From Parvularcula sp. BBD 1991-13 (GTDB taxonomy: Bacteria > Pseudomonadota > Alphaproteobacteria > Caulobacterales > Parvularculaceae): 64,000 nt of DNA. The DNA is taken from NCBI GenBank assembly GCA_001657385.1, contig LYSZ01000001.1, positions 62,001-126,000 of the forward strand, read 5' to 3'. How positions within the stretch are numbered: the first letter of the stretch is position 1; each line of letters begins with the position of its first letter. Shown in pieces: positions 47,396 through 56,641 of the stretch. Both the position numbers and the translations under genes were made by a program. The notes beneath the pieces are model-generated. The model made no database searches and was not told where the DNA came from. It saw only the letters and a list, made by a program, of their open reading frames with translations.

Positions 47396-48802
47396 ATGGC
47401 AAACGCATCGCATCGCGCGCATCCTTTCATGCCCAATTCCACCGAGGCGGCGCGCGCCGACCTGCTGGCGGAAATCGGCGCGGCGTCGGTCGAGGAACTG
47501 TTCGAGCAGATCCCGCAGGATCACCGCCTTCTCGGCGGGCTTGGCCTGCCGCCGGCGCTGACCGGCGAGGCGGCGCTGCGGCGCCATCTTCACGAAACCC
47601 TGTCGAAGAACGTCTCGTGCGAGGACGCGCTCAGTTTTCTCGGCGGCGGCGTCTGGCGCCATCACGTGCCCGCGGTGTGCGACGAGATTGTCCGGCGCAG
47701 CGAGTTCCTGACCCCGGTATGGGGCACGCCATCTTCCGACCACGGACGCAACCAGGTGTGGTTCGAGTTCCAGAGCCAGCTCGGCTATCTCGTGGAAATG
47801 GATCTGGTCGCCCTTCCGGTCTACAGCTGGGGCTGCGCCATCGGGCATGCGCTGCGCATGGCGGCCCGCATGACCGGGCGGCGCAAGGTGGTGATCCCGC
47901 GCGTCATCTCTCCGGAGCGGCGCGCCGTTATCGCCAGCTACTGCGAAACGCCGGAAACGCCGTCCCATCTCGAAATCGTCGAGGTCGGCGTCGACGCGGC
48001 GGGCCGTTTCGACGTCGCCGCGCTGAACGATCTCCTGACGGAGGATGTCGCGGCCGTTTACATCGAGAACCCTGCCTTCAACGGGCAGATCGAGGCGGGC
48101 GCCGCCGCCATCGGCGAGGCCGCCCGGCGCGTCGGCGCGGAATTCATCGTCGGCGTCGACCCGATCAGCCTCGGCGTGATGGCCCCGCCTTTGGCCTATG
48201 GCGCGGATATCGTGGTCGGTTCGATCCAGCCCCTCGGCGTGCGGATGTATTGCGGCGGCGGCCTCGGCGGTTTCATCGCTTCGCGCGACGAGGAGCGCTA
48301 TGCGCGGGAATATCCCACGCTCCAGGTCAGCATCGCCGAGACGGCGCGCGGCGAATACGGCTTCGCCATGAGCCTGATGCACCAGTCCTCCTACGGCTCG
48401 CGGGAAGAGGGGAACGACTGGACCGGCAACTCGACCTATCTCTGGGCCGTCGCCGCCGCGGTTTACATGGCGCTGATGGGACCGGACGGCTTTCGCGAGG
48501 CGGGCGAGGGGATCGTCCGGCGCGCGGCGTTCGCCGCATCCCTGATCGGCGCGGTTCCGGGCGTCAGGGTCGTCCATCAAGACGGCTTCTTCAAGGAGTT
48601 CGTCGTCAATTTCGACGGCGCCGGGAAAACCGTGCGGGAAGTCAACAAAGCCCTGCTCGACCAGGGAATCTTCGGCGGCCTCGATCTCTCCGGCGATTTC
48701 CCCGACTACGGACAATCGGCGCTTTACTGCGTCACCGAGCTGCATGACGAGGCGGATCTGCGCCGTCTCGCCGCCGCCCTTGAAGGAGCATGCGCGCAAT
48801 GA
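47396..48802 (+). CDS. Divergent glycine-decarboxylase GcvPA-like PLP-fold subunit
   Basis: 468 residues from ATG at 47396 (GAGGGAG five bases upstream). The N-terminus resembles GcvPA: PNSTEAARADLLAEIGAASVEELFEQIP and a SFLGGGVWRHHVPAVCDEIVRRSEF segment. The next conserved stretch departs from true GcvPA, with PSSDHGRNQVWFEFQSQLG where the canonical enzyme has an EISQG-type motif. GcvPA has no PLP lysine, which fits here. It forms a pair with the next gene by a four-base ATGA overlap. No gcvT, gcvH or lpd gene is nearby, so a role in the ordinary glycine cleavage system is doubtful. Confidence 0.85.
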   Translation: MANASHRAHPFMPNSTEAARADLLAEIGAASVEELFEQIPQDHRLLGGLGLPPALTGEAALRRHLHETLSKNVSCEDALSFLGGGVWRHHVPAVCDEIVRRSEFLTPVWGTPSSDHGRNQVWFEFQSQLGYLVEMDLVALPVYSWGCAIGHALRMAARMTGRRKVVIPRVISPERRAVIASYCETPETPSHLEIVEVGVDAAGRFDVAALNDLLTEDVAAVYIENPAFNGQIEAGAAAIGEAARRVGAEFIVGVDPISLGVMAPPLAYGADIVVGSIQPLGVRMYCGGGLGGFIASRDEERYAREYPTLQVSIAETARGEYGFAMSLMHQSSYGSREEGNDWTGNSTYLWAVAAAVYMALMGPDGFREAGEGIVRRAAFAASLIGAVPGVRVVHQDGFFKEFVVNFDGAGKTVREVNKALLDQGIFGGLDLSGDFPDYGQSALYCVTELHDEADLRRLAAALEGACAQ

Positions 48803-50352
48803 CACGCCCGACCCATCCGAAATCCGCCATCCGCCCGTATCACGCGCCGGTCTGGAGCGAGCCGCTGATCATGGAGATGGGCGCGCCAGGGCGGCGCGGC
48901 GCCTGGCTTCCCGCCTTCGACGGCGGCGACGGCGCGGCCGACGCCGTCTCCCTCGTTCCCGAGACGATGCGCCGGAAATCGGCGCCGGCCCTGCCGGAAA
49001 ACTCCGAACCCGACGTTCTGCACCATTATCTGCGTCTGTCGCAGCAGACCATGGGCATGATCGGCGTCAGCCTGTTCGGCACCTGCACCATGAAATACAA
49101 CCCCCGCCTGAACGAGGAGATGGCCGCGCGGCCCTACATGGCGGAGCTTCATCCGGATCAGGACGAAAGCACGTTGCAGGGCGCGTTCGAGATCATTGAC
49201 GGCATGAACAAGATCCTGTGCCGGCTCTCGGGCATGGATCAGTTCACGTTCCAGGCGGCGGGCGGCGCCGACGCTGCCTATCTTCACGCCTGCCTGACGC
49301 GCGCCTATCACGCCGCGCGCGGGGAGGGGGAGCAGCGCCGCGAAGTCATCACCAGCATCCAGTCGCACCCGTGCAACCCGGCGACGGCGGACGCGGCGGG
49401 CTATGAGGTGATCACGCTGCCGCTCGGGGAGAACGGCTATCCGAGCCTCGATGCGCTCAAGGCGGCGGTCTCCGAGCGCACGGCGGCGCTGATGATCAAC
49501 AATCCGGACGACATGGGGATCTACAACCCCGAGATAAAGGAATGGGTGCGGACGGTTCACGAAGCGGGCGGTTTGTGTTTTTACGACCACGCCAATTTCA
49601 ACGGCGTGATGAGCAAGATCCGCGCCGCCGATCTCGGTTTCGACGCCTGCATGTTCATGCTGCACAAGACCTTCGGCGTGCCGAAGGGCGGGGGCGGTCC
49701 GGCGGTGGGCGCCTATGGCTGCCGCGAGGCGCTGCGCCCGTTCCTGCCGGGGCCGCTCGTCGTCGAGGAGGGCGGCGCCTATCGGCTGGAAAGCCCCGGC
49801 GAGACGAGCCTCGGACGGGTGCGGGAATATCTCGGCAACGTGCAGCAGGTGATGAAAGCCTACGCCTGGTCGCGGGCCATGGGCGAGGCGGGAATCTGCG
49901 AAGCCTCCGACATGTCGGTGCTGCTGAACAATTACATGGAGAAAAAGCTGCTGCAGATAAAGGGCGTGACCCGTTCGCACCCGGACATTGACGGCTGGCG
50001 GCTGGAGATGACGCGCTACAGCCTCGGCGCGCTGTTCGAGGATACGGGCGTGACGGTGATGGAGGTGCAAAACCGCATGACCGATTTCGGCGTCGACGCC
50101 TTCTGGCTCAGCCACGAGCCCTGGATCGTGCCCCACCCCTTCACGCCGGAAGCGGGCGAGATGTGGTCGCGGGAGGATGTGGATTACTGGATCGCCGTTC
50201 TCGCCCATGTCTGTAATGAGGCGTACACGGATCCGGAGATCGTCAAGACCGCGCCGCACAATCAGGCGATCGGCCAGCTTGACGCGAGCGACATCGACAG
50301 TCCCGACCGCCGGGCGATGACCTGGCGCGCCTATCGGCGCAAACGGACCTGA
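48799..50352 (+). CDS. Divergent glycine-decarboxylase GcvPB-like PLP subunit
   Basis: 517 residues. The start at 48799 (AAGGAG ten bases upstream, ATGA overlap with the previous stop) is preferred to an ATG three codons earlier that touches the ribosome site. PLP-binding lysine is K290 in MLHKTFGVPKGGGG. FGTCTMKYNPRLNE and HPDQDESTLQGAFEI correspond to GcvPB signatures, with replacements such as DQDES for the usual QPEET. Together with its partner it should decarboxylate or otherwise act at the alpha carbon of an amino acid. The substrate may differ from glycine. Regulatory sites link it to the hydroxyproline-type genes. Confidence 0.85.
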   Translation: MTRPTHPKSAIRPYHAPVWSEPLIMEMGAPGRRGAWLPAFDGGDGAADAVSLVPETMRRKSAPALPENSEPDVLHHYLRLSQQTMGMIGVSLFGTCTMKYNPRLNEEMAARPYMAELHPDQDESTLQGAFEIIDGMNKILCRLSGMDQFTFQAAGGADAAYLHACLTRAYHAARGEGEQRREVITSIQSHPCNPATADAAGYEVITLPLGENGYPSLDALKAAVSERTAALMINNPDDMGIYNPEIKEWVRTVHEAGGLCFYDHANFNGVMSKIRAADLGFDACMFMLHKTFGVPKGGGGPAVGAYGCREALRPFLPGPLVVEEGGAYRLESPGETSLGRVREYLGNVQQVMKAYAWSRAMGEAGICEASDMSVLLNNYMEKKLLQIKGVTRSHPDIDGWRLEMTRYSLGALFEDTGVTVMEVQNRMTDFGVDAFWLSHEPWIVPHPFTPEAGEMWSREDVDYWIAVLAHVCNEAYTDPEIVKTAPHNQAIGQLDASDIDSPDRRAMTWRAYRRKRT

Positions 50353-50430
50353 TCCCGGCAGGGACGGGCGGCTTTGCGGGGCGCCGCGATCCGCCCCTCC
50401 TGCCTGTGTAAGCCGTCGCCGGGCCTTGCT

Positions 50431-50502
50431 TCGGCTGAACGCCTTGTTTCGACCGAACGCCTTTCCTCGGCGGAAAGCCTGTCTCAGCCGAACGCGACGC
50501 CC
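50431..50502. repeat. 18-bp tandem repeat, about four copies, at the end of the aminotransferase gene
   Basis: Units begin TCGGCTGAACGCC, TCGACCGAACGCC, TCGGCGGAAAGCC and CAGCCGAACGC at exact 18-bp steps (50431, 50449, 50467, 50485). The array covers the last codons of the minus-strand aminotransferase and the convergent gap after the GcvPB-like gene. No terminator hairpin was seen in this gap. Confidence 0.55.
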
Positions 50503-51917
50503 TCGGCTTTGAGCGCGCCGGCGACTTCGTCGGCCGCGTCTCTCGCCGCCGTCGCCATCTCGTCGATCTCGGCCTCGCTGACGATGAAAGGCGGGGAAAA
50601 AGCGATCGTATCGCTCGACGGCAGGGCCCGGGAAATGACGCCGCGCGCCAGCATCGCCTTGACGATGCGGGGCGCGACTTTCAGCGCCGGGTCGAAGGCT
50701 TCCGGCGGGTCGCGCCGCGCGACGAACTCGACCCCCGCAATCAGGCTCTGGCCGCGGATCTCGCCGACCAGCGGGTGATCGCCCAGCGCCGCCCGGAGAC
50801 GCGCATGCAGATGGGCGCCGCGCGCGGCCGCCTGGTCGACAAGGCTTTCCGCCTCGATGATGTCGAGATTGGCGAGCGCCGCCGCCGCCGCGACGGGATG
50901 GGCCGTATACGTATAGCCGTGGCCGAAAGCGCCGAGCGTTGCGCCCGCCTCGACGAGAGTCCGCCAGACCTTTTCCGAAACCAGACAGGCCGACAGCGGA
51001 ACATAAGCGGAGGTGATCCCCTTGGCGAGGGTCATCAGGTCCGGTTTCATGCCCAGCACTTCCGCCCCGAACATGGCGCCGAGCCGGCCAAAGCCGCAGA
51101 CCACCTCGTCGGCGATCAGCAGGATGTCATGTCGGTCGAGAACCTCCTGCAACGCCTGGTAATAGCCGTCGGGCGGAACGATGACGCCGCCCGCGCCCAT
51201 GATCGGCTCGGCGATCATGGCGCCGATCGTGTCCGCCCCTTCCTTCGCGATCAACGCTTCCAGGTCATCCATCAGCAGGGAGACGAAATCGGCGTCGGAA
51301 AGGCCGCAGCCTTCCCACAGGCGGTGCGGCGCCTTGACGTGCTTCACGAAGGGCAGGGGCAGGTCGAAACCGGCGTGAAGGCCTGGCAGGCCGGTCATCC
51401 CCGCCGACATGATGGTGACGCCGTGATAGCCGCGCCGGCGCGCGATGATCTTTTTCTTCTGCGGTTTGCCGCGGGCGTTGTTGTAATACCAGACGAGCTT
51501 GACCTGCGTGTCGTTGGCGTCGGACCCGGAATTGCCGAAAAAGACTTTCGACATGTCCGCCTGCGGAATGCTTTCGCGCGCCATGCCGATCAGGCGGTCG
51601 GCCAGCACGATCGGCGCTTCGCTGGCGTTGGAGGTGAAGGCGTGAAAGTAGCACAGCTTGCGCGCCTGATCGGCCAGGGCCTCGGCCATCGCCTCGCGCC
51701 CATAGCCGATGTTCACGCACCACAAGCCGGCCATGGCGTCGATATAGCGCTTTCCGTCCGCATCGGTGAGGCGAACGCCCTCGCCCGAGCGGACGATCAT
51801 CGGCGGGCCGTCGCGTTCGTGATCGCCAAGCGCCGTAAAGGGATGAAACAGCGCCCGACGGTCCATCGCGGACAAATCGTCATGGGTGAGCGGCGTGCGG
51901 TTGGGAATGGCGGACAC
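50484..51917 (-). CDS. Class III (omega) aminotransferase, SpuC/beta-alanine:pyruvate type
   Basis: 477 residues from GTG at 51917 with GAGGAT about ten bases upstream; an ATG at 51866 is an alternative. Class III landmarks are [15 protein letters not shown], the PLP Asp in [15 protein letters not shown] and the Schiff-base lysine K299 in [24 protein letters not shown] at the start is typical of polyamine/beta-amino-acid:pyruvate transaminases. It would move an amino group from an amine or omega-amino acid to pyruvate. The product aldehyde could be taken by the semialdehyde dehydrogenase encoded divergently at 52279. The two share a control region with two operator-like sites. Confidence 0.88.
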   Translation of the reverse strand: MSAIPNRTPLTHDDLSAMDRRALFHPFTALGDHERDGPPMIVRSGEGVRLTDADGKRYIDAMAGLWCVNIGYGREAMAEALADQARKLCYFHAFTSNASEAPIVLADRLIGMARESIPQADMSKVFFGNSGSDANDTQVKLVWYYNNARGKPQKKKIIARRRGYHGVTIMSAGMTGLPGLHAGFDLPLPFVKHVKAPHRLWEGCGLSDADFVSLLMDDLEALIAKEGADTIGAMIAEPIMGAGGVIVPPDGYYQALQEVLDRHDILLIADEVVCGFGRLGAMFGAEVLGMKPDLMTLAKGITSAYVPLSACLVSEKVWRTLVEAGATLGAFGHGYTYTAHPVAAAAALANLDIIEAESLVDQAAARGAHLHARLRAALGDHPLVGEIRGQSLIAGVEFVARRDPPEAFDPALKVAPRIVKAMLARGVISRALPSSDTIAFSPPFIVSEAEIDEMATAARDAADEVAGALKAEGVAFG

Positions 51918-52080
51918 GGAGCGTATGATCCTCGTTTGGGCCCTGTGGGGATGGAAGGCCGTAAGATATGGCGAACCCCCTTGCGCCAGAGCGCAAGAGG
52001 CGGCGGAATGCGGCGCTGGCGAGGGCCGCTCCCCGGCGGGAAGCGGCGCCCATGTCGATGACAAATCAGCGATTAAAATC

Positions 52081-52100
52081 GTACATTTGTACGCATGTCG
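52081..52100. promoter_or_regulatory. Operator-like site D (GTAC-N4-GTAC-GCATG)
   Basis: GTAC-ATTT-GTAC at 52081-52092 followed by GCATG mirrors site A (GAAC-AAGT-GTTC then GCATG). It is about 165 bp upstream of the aminotransferase start and 180 bp from the dehydrogenase start. The 362-bp gap 51918-52278 contains no gene that I can support. Confidence 0.45.
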
Positions 52101-52236
52101 TCGTCAAGAACGCTGAATCTGGGTTTTCTGCATCCGAAACCTATGGCAATTTATTGAAATTGCTTAAAAAATCGCATCGACGATTCTGCTTGAGCAACAT
52201 CAAGCGCATTTGTATTGCGGTCATAAATCCGCTATG

Positions 52237-52250
52237 CGAACAATAATTCG
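52237..52250. promoter_or_regulatory. Operator-like site E upstream of semialdehyde dehydrogenase
   Basis: CGAACAATAATTCG on the plus strand reads, on the minus strand, GAAT-TATT-GTTC followed by GCATAGCG, the usual right flank of these sites. It ends 28 bp before the start codon at 52279, within reach of the promoter. Confidence 0.5.
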
Positions 52251-52278
52251 AAAATTTCTCTGGAAAACGGTTGTACCC

Positions 52279-53742
52279 ATGATTGACGATCTTGCCGATC
52301 CCCGGCTTTTGCGGACCGACCTTTACATCGACGGCGCCTGGACGGCGGCGCAAAGCGGCGCGCGCTCGCCCGTGCGCGACCCGGCGACGGGCGCGGCCAT
52401 CGCCGAATGCGCCCGGGGCGGGACGGCGGACGCCGAGCGCGCGGTGCAGGCCGCCAAGGCTGCGATGCGCGACTGGTCGGCCCTGGCGGCGAAGGAAAGA
52501 AGCGCCGTCCTGCGCCGCTGGCACGATCTGGTGGTGGAGAACGCCGACGACCTTGCGCGCATTCTCACCGCCGAGCAGGGCAAGCCGCTGGCCGAGGCGC
52601 GCGGCGAGATTTTGTATGGCGCGGCGTTTTTCGAGTGGTATGCGGAAGAAGCCAAGCGCGTATACGGAGAAACCATTCCGGCGCCGAAGCCGGACCAGCG
52701 CATGATGGTGCTGCGCCAGCCGATCGGCGTGTGCGCGGCGATCACGCCGTGGAACTTCCCGATGGCGATGATCCCGCGCAAGGCCGCGCCGGCCCTGGCG
52801 GCGGGCTGCGCCATGGTGCTCAAACCCGCCAGCGCGACCCCGTTTTCCGCGCTGGCGCTCGCCGAACTCGCCGACCGCGCGGGCGTGCCGGCGGGCGTTT
52901 TCAGCGTCGTGCCGGGCTCGGCGGTCGATGTCGGCGAATATCTCGTGCGGCACGAAGACGTTCGCAAGGTCACCTTCACGGGCTCCACGGAAATCGGGCG
53001 GCGGCTGATGGCGCTTGCCGCGCCCACTATCAAGAAGCTTTCGCTGGAACTCGGCGGCAACGCGCCGGTGCTGGTCTTCGACGACGCCGACCTCGACGTC
53101 GCGGTCGCGGGCGCGCTCGCCTCGAAGTTTCGCAACGCCGGGCAGACCTGTGTTTGCGCCAACCGCATCTACGTGCAGAGCGGGATTTACGACGCCTTCG
53201 CCGAGAAATTCGGCGCAGCCGTCAGTGCCCTGACGGTTGGGGACGGGCGCGAGGCGGGCGTGGAAATCGGTCCGCTGATCGATGAGGACGCCGTGCAGAA
53301 GGTGGAGGCGCATATCGCCGATGCGCTGGAGCGGGGCGGGCGGCTCGTGGCCGGGGGCGCGCGCCATGAACGCGGCGGGCGCTTTTTCCAGCCGACGGTC
53401 GTCGCGGAGGCGGATGCGGGCATGGCCGTCGCCCGGGAGGAGACGTTCGGCCCGCTGGCGCCGCTGTTTCGTTTTGAGACCGAAAAGGAAGCCGTGGCCG
53501 CCGCGAACGACACCGAATACGGCCTCGCCGCGTATCTTTTCGCCCGCGACAACGCCCGGATCTGGCGCGTCAGCGAGGCCCTGGAATTCGGCATCGTCGG
53601 CGTCAACGCCGGCATCACCTCCTATGAGGGCGCGCCGTTCGGCGGGGTGAAGGCGTCCGGGCTTGGCCGCGAAGGCTCGCATCTCGGCATTGACGAGTTT
53701 CTGGAGACTAAGTACGTCTGTATTGGCGAAGTTCATGCATAG
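52279..53742 (+). CDS. NAD(P)-dependent semialdehyde dehydrogenase (GabD / ketoglutarate-semialdehyde type)
   Basis: 487 residues from ATG at 52279, a length usual for GabD. Catalytic C291 lies in GQTCVCANRIYV; the general base is in KKLSLELGGNAPV; cofactor region ITPWNFPMAMIPRKAAPALAAG. The second Cys two residues after the catalytic one is typical of succinate-semialdehyde dehydrogenase. In a hydroxyproline setting the same family supplies alpha-ketoglutarate semialdehyde dehydrogenase, the last step to 2-oxoglutarate. In an amine pathway it would oxidise the aminotransferase product. Both uses are compatible with the neighbours; sequence alone does not decide. Confidence 0.9.
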   Translation: MIDDLADPRLLRTDLYIDGAWTAAQSGARSPVRDPATGAAIAECARGGTADAERAVQAAKAAMRDWSALAAKERSAVLRRWHDLVVENADDLARILTAEQGKPLAEARGEILYGAAFFEWYAEEAKRVYGETIPAPKPDQRMMVLRQPIGVCAAITPWNFPMAMIPRKAAPALAAGCAMVLKPASATPFSALALAELADRAGVPAGVFSVVPGSAVDVGEYLVRHEDVRKVTFTGSTEIGRRLMALAAPTIKKLSLELGGNAPVLVFDDADLDVAVAGALASKFRNAGQTCVCANRIYVQSGIYDAFAEKFGAAVSALTVGDGREAGVEIGPLIDEDAVQKVEAHIADALERGGRLVAGGARHERGGRFFQPTVVAEADAGMAVAREETFGPLAPLFRFETEKEAVAAANDTEYGLAAYLFARDNARIWRVSEALEFGIVGVNAGITSYEGAPFGGVKASGLGREGSHLGIDEFLETKYVCIGEVHA

Positions 53743-53821
53743 GCGAACGCCTGTGCGATTGTCGCGAATGTTGACGTCGCCTGGCCGAATTCCGATCCGA
53801 AGCCGAAAAAAGACATAAAGA

Positions 53822-54607
53822 ATGGCTGAAACCCTGACTGTAGAAGACATCGGCGACCGCGATTACGTGAATTCCTTCGCGCGCGGTCTGGAAGTCATTC
53901 GCGTCTTTTCGCGCACCAAGCCGAAAATGACCCTGAGCGAGGTCGCCCGCTCCACGGACATGACCCGCGCCACCGTGCGGCGGTTCCTCCTGACACTGGT
54001 GCGCGAGGGATATGTCTATACGGACGGCAAGTATTTCAGCCTCAAGCCCAAGGTGCTCGAACTCGGTTATTCCGCGCTCTCCTCCATGAGCGTATGGGAA
54101 GTGGCCCAGCCGCTGATGAGCGACTTGGCGGCGACCCTTCAGGAATCGTGTTTCGCCGCCGTGCTGGAAGGCGATTCGGTGATCTACACCGCCCGCGCCA
54201 CCTCCAAGCGTTTCGTCAATGTGGGCATCAGCGTGGGCAGCCGCGTGCCCGCCCATTGCGTTTCGTCGGGACGGGTCCTGCTGGCGGCGCTGCCCGAGGA
54301 AGCGTTCCTGAAATATCTCGACGCGGCCGAACTGACCAAGTTCACCCCGAACACGATCACGTCCAAGGTCAAGCTCAGAAGCGAAATCGAGGATGTGCGG
54401 ATCCAGGGCTGGTCGATCGTCGATCAGGAGCTGGAGATCGGCCTGCGGTCGATTTCCGTACCGATCAAGGACGCCGCCGGCGAGGTCGTCGCCGCGCTGA
54501 ACGTGCCCTGTCCAAGCTCGCGGATCACCTATGAGCAGATGCGCACCCGCGTCCTGACCGAGCTGATGACCGCCTCCAACCGCATCACCGCGGGACTTTT
54601 GAAATAA
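53822..54607 (+). CDS. IclR-family regulator, PcaR/PcaU/PobR-like
   Basis: 261 residues. The winged HTH occupies about residues 14-75 and matches the PcaR subgroup closely: DYVNSFARGLEVIRVF, then MTLSEVARSTDMTRATVRRFLLTLVREGYV. The effector domain follows with the subgroup pattern VGSRVPAHCVSSGRVLLAALPEE and a GWSIVDQELEIGLRSISVPI stretch. No protocatechuate (pca) genes are present, so its ligand is probably an amino-acid catabolite. It sits among the genes carrying GTTCG-N5-CGCAC-type sites, which is the kind of sequence bound by PcaR as I remember it. It is therefore the leading candidate to bind them. The ribosome site is weak (AAAGA). Confidence 0.9.
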   Translation: MAETLTVEDIGDRDYVNSFARGLEVIRVFSRTKPKMTLSEVARSTDMTRATVRRFLLTLVREGYVYTDGKYFSLKPKVLELGYSALSSMSVWEVAQPLMSDLAATLQESCFAAVLEGDSVIYTARATSKRFVNVGISVGSRVPAHCVSSGRVLLAALPEEAFLKYLDAAELTKFTPNTITSKVKLRSEIEDVRIQGWSIVDQELEIGLRSISVPIKDAAGEVVAALNVPCPSSRITYEQMRTRVLTELMTASNRITAGLLK

Positions 54608-54609
54608 GC

Positions 54610-55734
54610 CTAATCCCGACTGGCCGACCGCTTGGCGCGAAAGGCGGCGAGGGCGGCAAGCTCGCGGTCGCGCCAGGCGACGCGCGCTTCCCAGTCGTCG
54701 AGCGGCAACAGGCGCCGGCGTTCCGCGGCCACCTTCTCGACCAAATCTTCAGTCCACGGATCGCTTTGGCTGCGTTCGGCGCCCATCGCCTCATAGGCGG
54801 GGCCGAGCTTTTCTGCGTGCGCCTTGACGCCGCCGCGGGTGTTGAGATCGACGGTCTCGAAAGGGCCGACCACGGACCAGCGAAAGCCGAGCGCGTCGCG
54901 CACCAGCCGGTCGAGGTCGCCGACGCCGACAACCCCGTCCCGCACCAGGCAATAGGCTTCGCGCAGCACCGCGCCCTGGAGACGGTTGTAGACGAAGCCG
55001 GCGATCTCGCGACGGACGGTCACGGCGTCATACCCGGCCGAAGCGAACAGCGCGCGCGCCCGCGCCAGGCTGTCAGGGTCGGTGAAGGGCGCCGGGACAA
55101 GCTCGATCATGCGGATCACGTGCGGCGGGTTGATCGGATGCGCGACGAGGCACCGCTCGCGCCCGGGCAGATCGGCGGCGAATTGCGAGGCGGTGAGGGC
55201 CGAGGACGCGCTCGCCAGCGCCGCGTCCGGCGGCGCCGCGGCGTCGAGCCGGGTGAAAATCTCCCGTTTCAGGTCCAGTTTTTCCGGCGCGGCCTCCAGC
55301 ACCATCGCCACGTCGCCGACCGCCTCGGCCAGGTCGCCGGTGCATGACAGGCGTGCGGCCCAGTCCCCGCGGTCCCGGTCATGGTCCTCCCGATCGGCGC
55401 TCGCCTGATCCGGAGCCGCCGGCGCCCCTGAAAGCCCGTCATGAAGCCCGTCATGAAGCTCGCAAGCAAGCCCGCCAGGCAGTCCTGCGGGGAGCCCCGC
55501 CGCCGCGAGATCGCCGGCCGCGGTCTCGATCTCCCCAGGGGCGGCGGCGCGGCGCGCTTCATCGGGGTCGCATAGCGAAACCCGGAAGCCGCCGAGCAGG
55601 AAGGCGGTCGCCAGCCGGACGCCGATGCTGCCGGCGCCGATGACGGCGATGGCGGTCGCGTCCGGCCGGGGCGTGCGCGCGCCTGCGCCGGTTTGTCCCT
55701 GGGGCCGGTCGGAGAGATGATTTGCGTTCGCCAT
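54610..55734 (-). CDS. 3-hydroxyacyl-CoA-dehydrogenase-like NAD oxidoreductase (lambda-crystallin / carnitine dehydrogenase type)
   Basis: 374 residues. NAD-binding turn IAVIGAGSIGVRLATAFLLGG near residue 30; AHPINPPHVIRMIELVPAP and FVYNRLQGAVLREAYCLV mark the 3-hydroxyacyl-CoA dehydrogenase superfamily; FETVDLNTRGGV is typical of its lambda-crystallin/gulonate and L-carnitine dehydrogenase branch. It oxidises a secondary hydroxyl on a small acid or amino-acid derivative. Residues about 75-120 are a low-complexity insert (PAGLPGGLACELHDGLHDGL and a D/R-rich stretch) carrying 12-bp repeats near 55440. The start codon at 55734 lies inside the operator-like site H and has no clear ribosome site. 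The 3-bp gap to the IclR stop means the two genes converge tail to tail. Confidence 0.82.
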   Translation of the reverse strand: MANANHLSDRPQGQTGAGARTPRPDATAIAVIGAGSIGVRLATAFLLGGFRVSLCDPDEARRAAAPGEIETAAGDLAAAGLPAGLPGGLACELHDGLHDGLSGAPAAPDQASADREDHDRDRGDWAARLSCTGDLAEAVGDVAMVLEAAPEKLDLKREIFTRLDAAAPPDAALASASSALTASQFAADLPGRERCLVAHPINPPHVIRMIELVPAPFTDPDSLARARALFASAGYDAVTVRREIAGFVYNRLQGAVLREAYCLVRDGVVGVGDLDRLVRDALGFRWSVVGPFETVDLNTRGGVKAHAEKLGPAYEAMGAERSQSDPWTEDLVEKVAAERRRLLPLDDWEARVAWRDRELAALAAFRAKRSASRD

Positions 55735-55758
55735 GCGAATTTATGTACACTTTTGTCC
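55726..55758. promoter_or_regulatory. Operator-like site H overlapping the start of the minus-strand gene
   Basis: GTTC at 55726-55729 and GTAC at 55745-55748 are exactly 19 bp apart. The second is preceded by GAAT and four bases, as in GAAC-N4-GTTC. The spacer begins GCCATG, as in site G. A further ACAC-TTTT-GTCC lies at 55747-55758. The ATG of the dehydrogenase gene falls within the site, so binding would block its initiation region. Confidence 0.5.
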
Positions 55759-55873
55759 GTAAAAGGAAAGCAGTTAAACCGGATCGCCGCCGCCGGGCAA
55801 TGACGGGTTCGGCAATCTTCATCGCCGGCGATCCATGGCAGCCTATGGCAATCTGCGGAAAGGACGAAACACC

Positions 55874-56641
55874 ATGAGCGATCTCGCCGGCAAGACCATC
55901 CTCGTGACAGGCGCCTCCAAGGGCATCGGCGCGGCGATCGCCGCGTCTCTCGGCAGGGACGGCGCGTCGGTGATCGCCCATTACGGCGGCGACGAGGCGG
56001 GCGCGCGGGCGGCCGTCGCCGACATTCCCGAAGACCGGAAAACCCTTCTGCAGGCGGATCTTTCCGCGCTCGGCAACGCCGACGCCCTGTGGGAGGAGGC
56101 GCTCGCCTGGAAAGGGCGGATCGACGTGGTCGTCAACAACGCGGCGATCATGCTGTTCAGCGAGGGGATCGATGCGCCCCTCGACGAGTGGGACGAGGTC
56201 TGGGCGCGCACCTTGCAGGTCAACGTGCTGGCGCCGGCGCGGCTCCTGCGCGCGGCGACGAAAACTTTTCTGGCGCAAGGGGGCGGATCGATCATCACGA
56301 TTTCAAGCTGGGCGGCGCAGCGCGGCGTCACCAATCCGGGCACCATGGCCTATGGCGCGTCGAAGGCGGCGATCCGCAACATGACGCAGACGCTGGCTCG
56401 CGCCTACGCCAGGGACGGCGTGCTCGCCTATGTGATCGCGCCCGGCGTCGTCAATACGCGCCTGTCGCGGGAGTTCGCCGAAACGCAAGGCGGCGTCGAC
56501 AAGGTGAGCGCGGGGCTCGCCATGGGCGAATGGGTGCAGCCGGAAGACATCGCCGAAACGGTGGCGTTCCTCGCCGCGGGCAAGGCGCGCCATCTGACCG
56601 GCGCAACCATCGACATCAACGGCGCAAGCTATGTCCGGTAA
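55874..56641 (+). CDS. Short-chain dehydrogenase/reductase (SDR)
   Basis: 255 residues from ATG at 55874 (AAAGGA about nine bases upstream). Classical SDR features are VTGASKGIGAAIA (cofactor), VVNNAAIML, the catalytic Ser in TISSWAAQRG, Y-x3-K in AYGASKAAIRN and PGVVNTRLSREF after it. It should oxidise or reduce a hydroxyl/keto group with NAD(P). Its last 11 bases overlap the start of the Fe-S/FAD oxidoreductase gene, so both are probably made from the same message and act in one pathway. The substrate is unknown. Confidence 0.88.
   Translation: MSDLAGKTILVTGASKGIGAAIAASLGRDGASVIAHYGGDEAGARAAVADIPEDRKTLLQADLSALGNADALWEEALAWKGRIDVVVNNAAIMLFSEGIDAPLDEWDEVWARTLQVNVLAPARLLRAATKTFLAQGGGSIITISSWAAQRGVTNPGTMAYGASKAAIRNMTQTLARAYARDGVLAYVIAPGVVNTRLSREFAETQGGVDKVSAGLAMGEWVQPEDIAETVAFLAAGKARHLTGATIDINGASYVR

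Noticed and set aside
53743-53821. GTTCGCC-like sequence on the minus strand before the IclR gene as autoregulatory operator
   Set aside because: Only one right arm (GTTCG) is present and no second copy or left arm is found at the expected distances.
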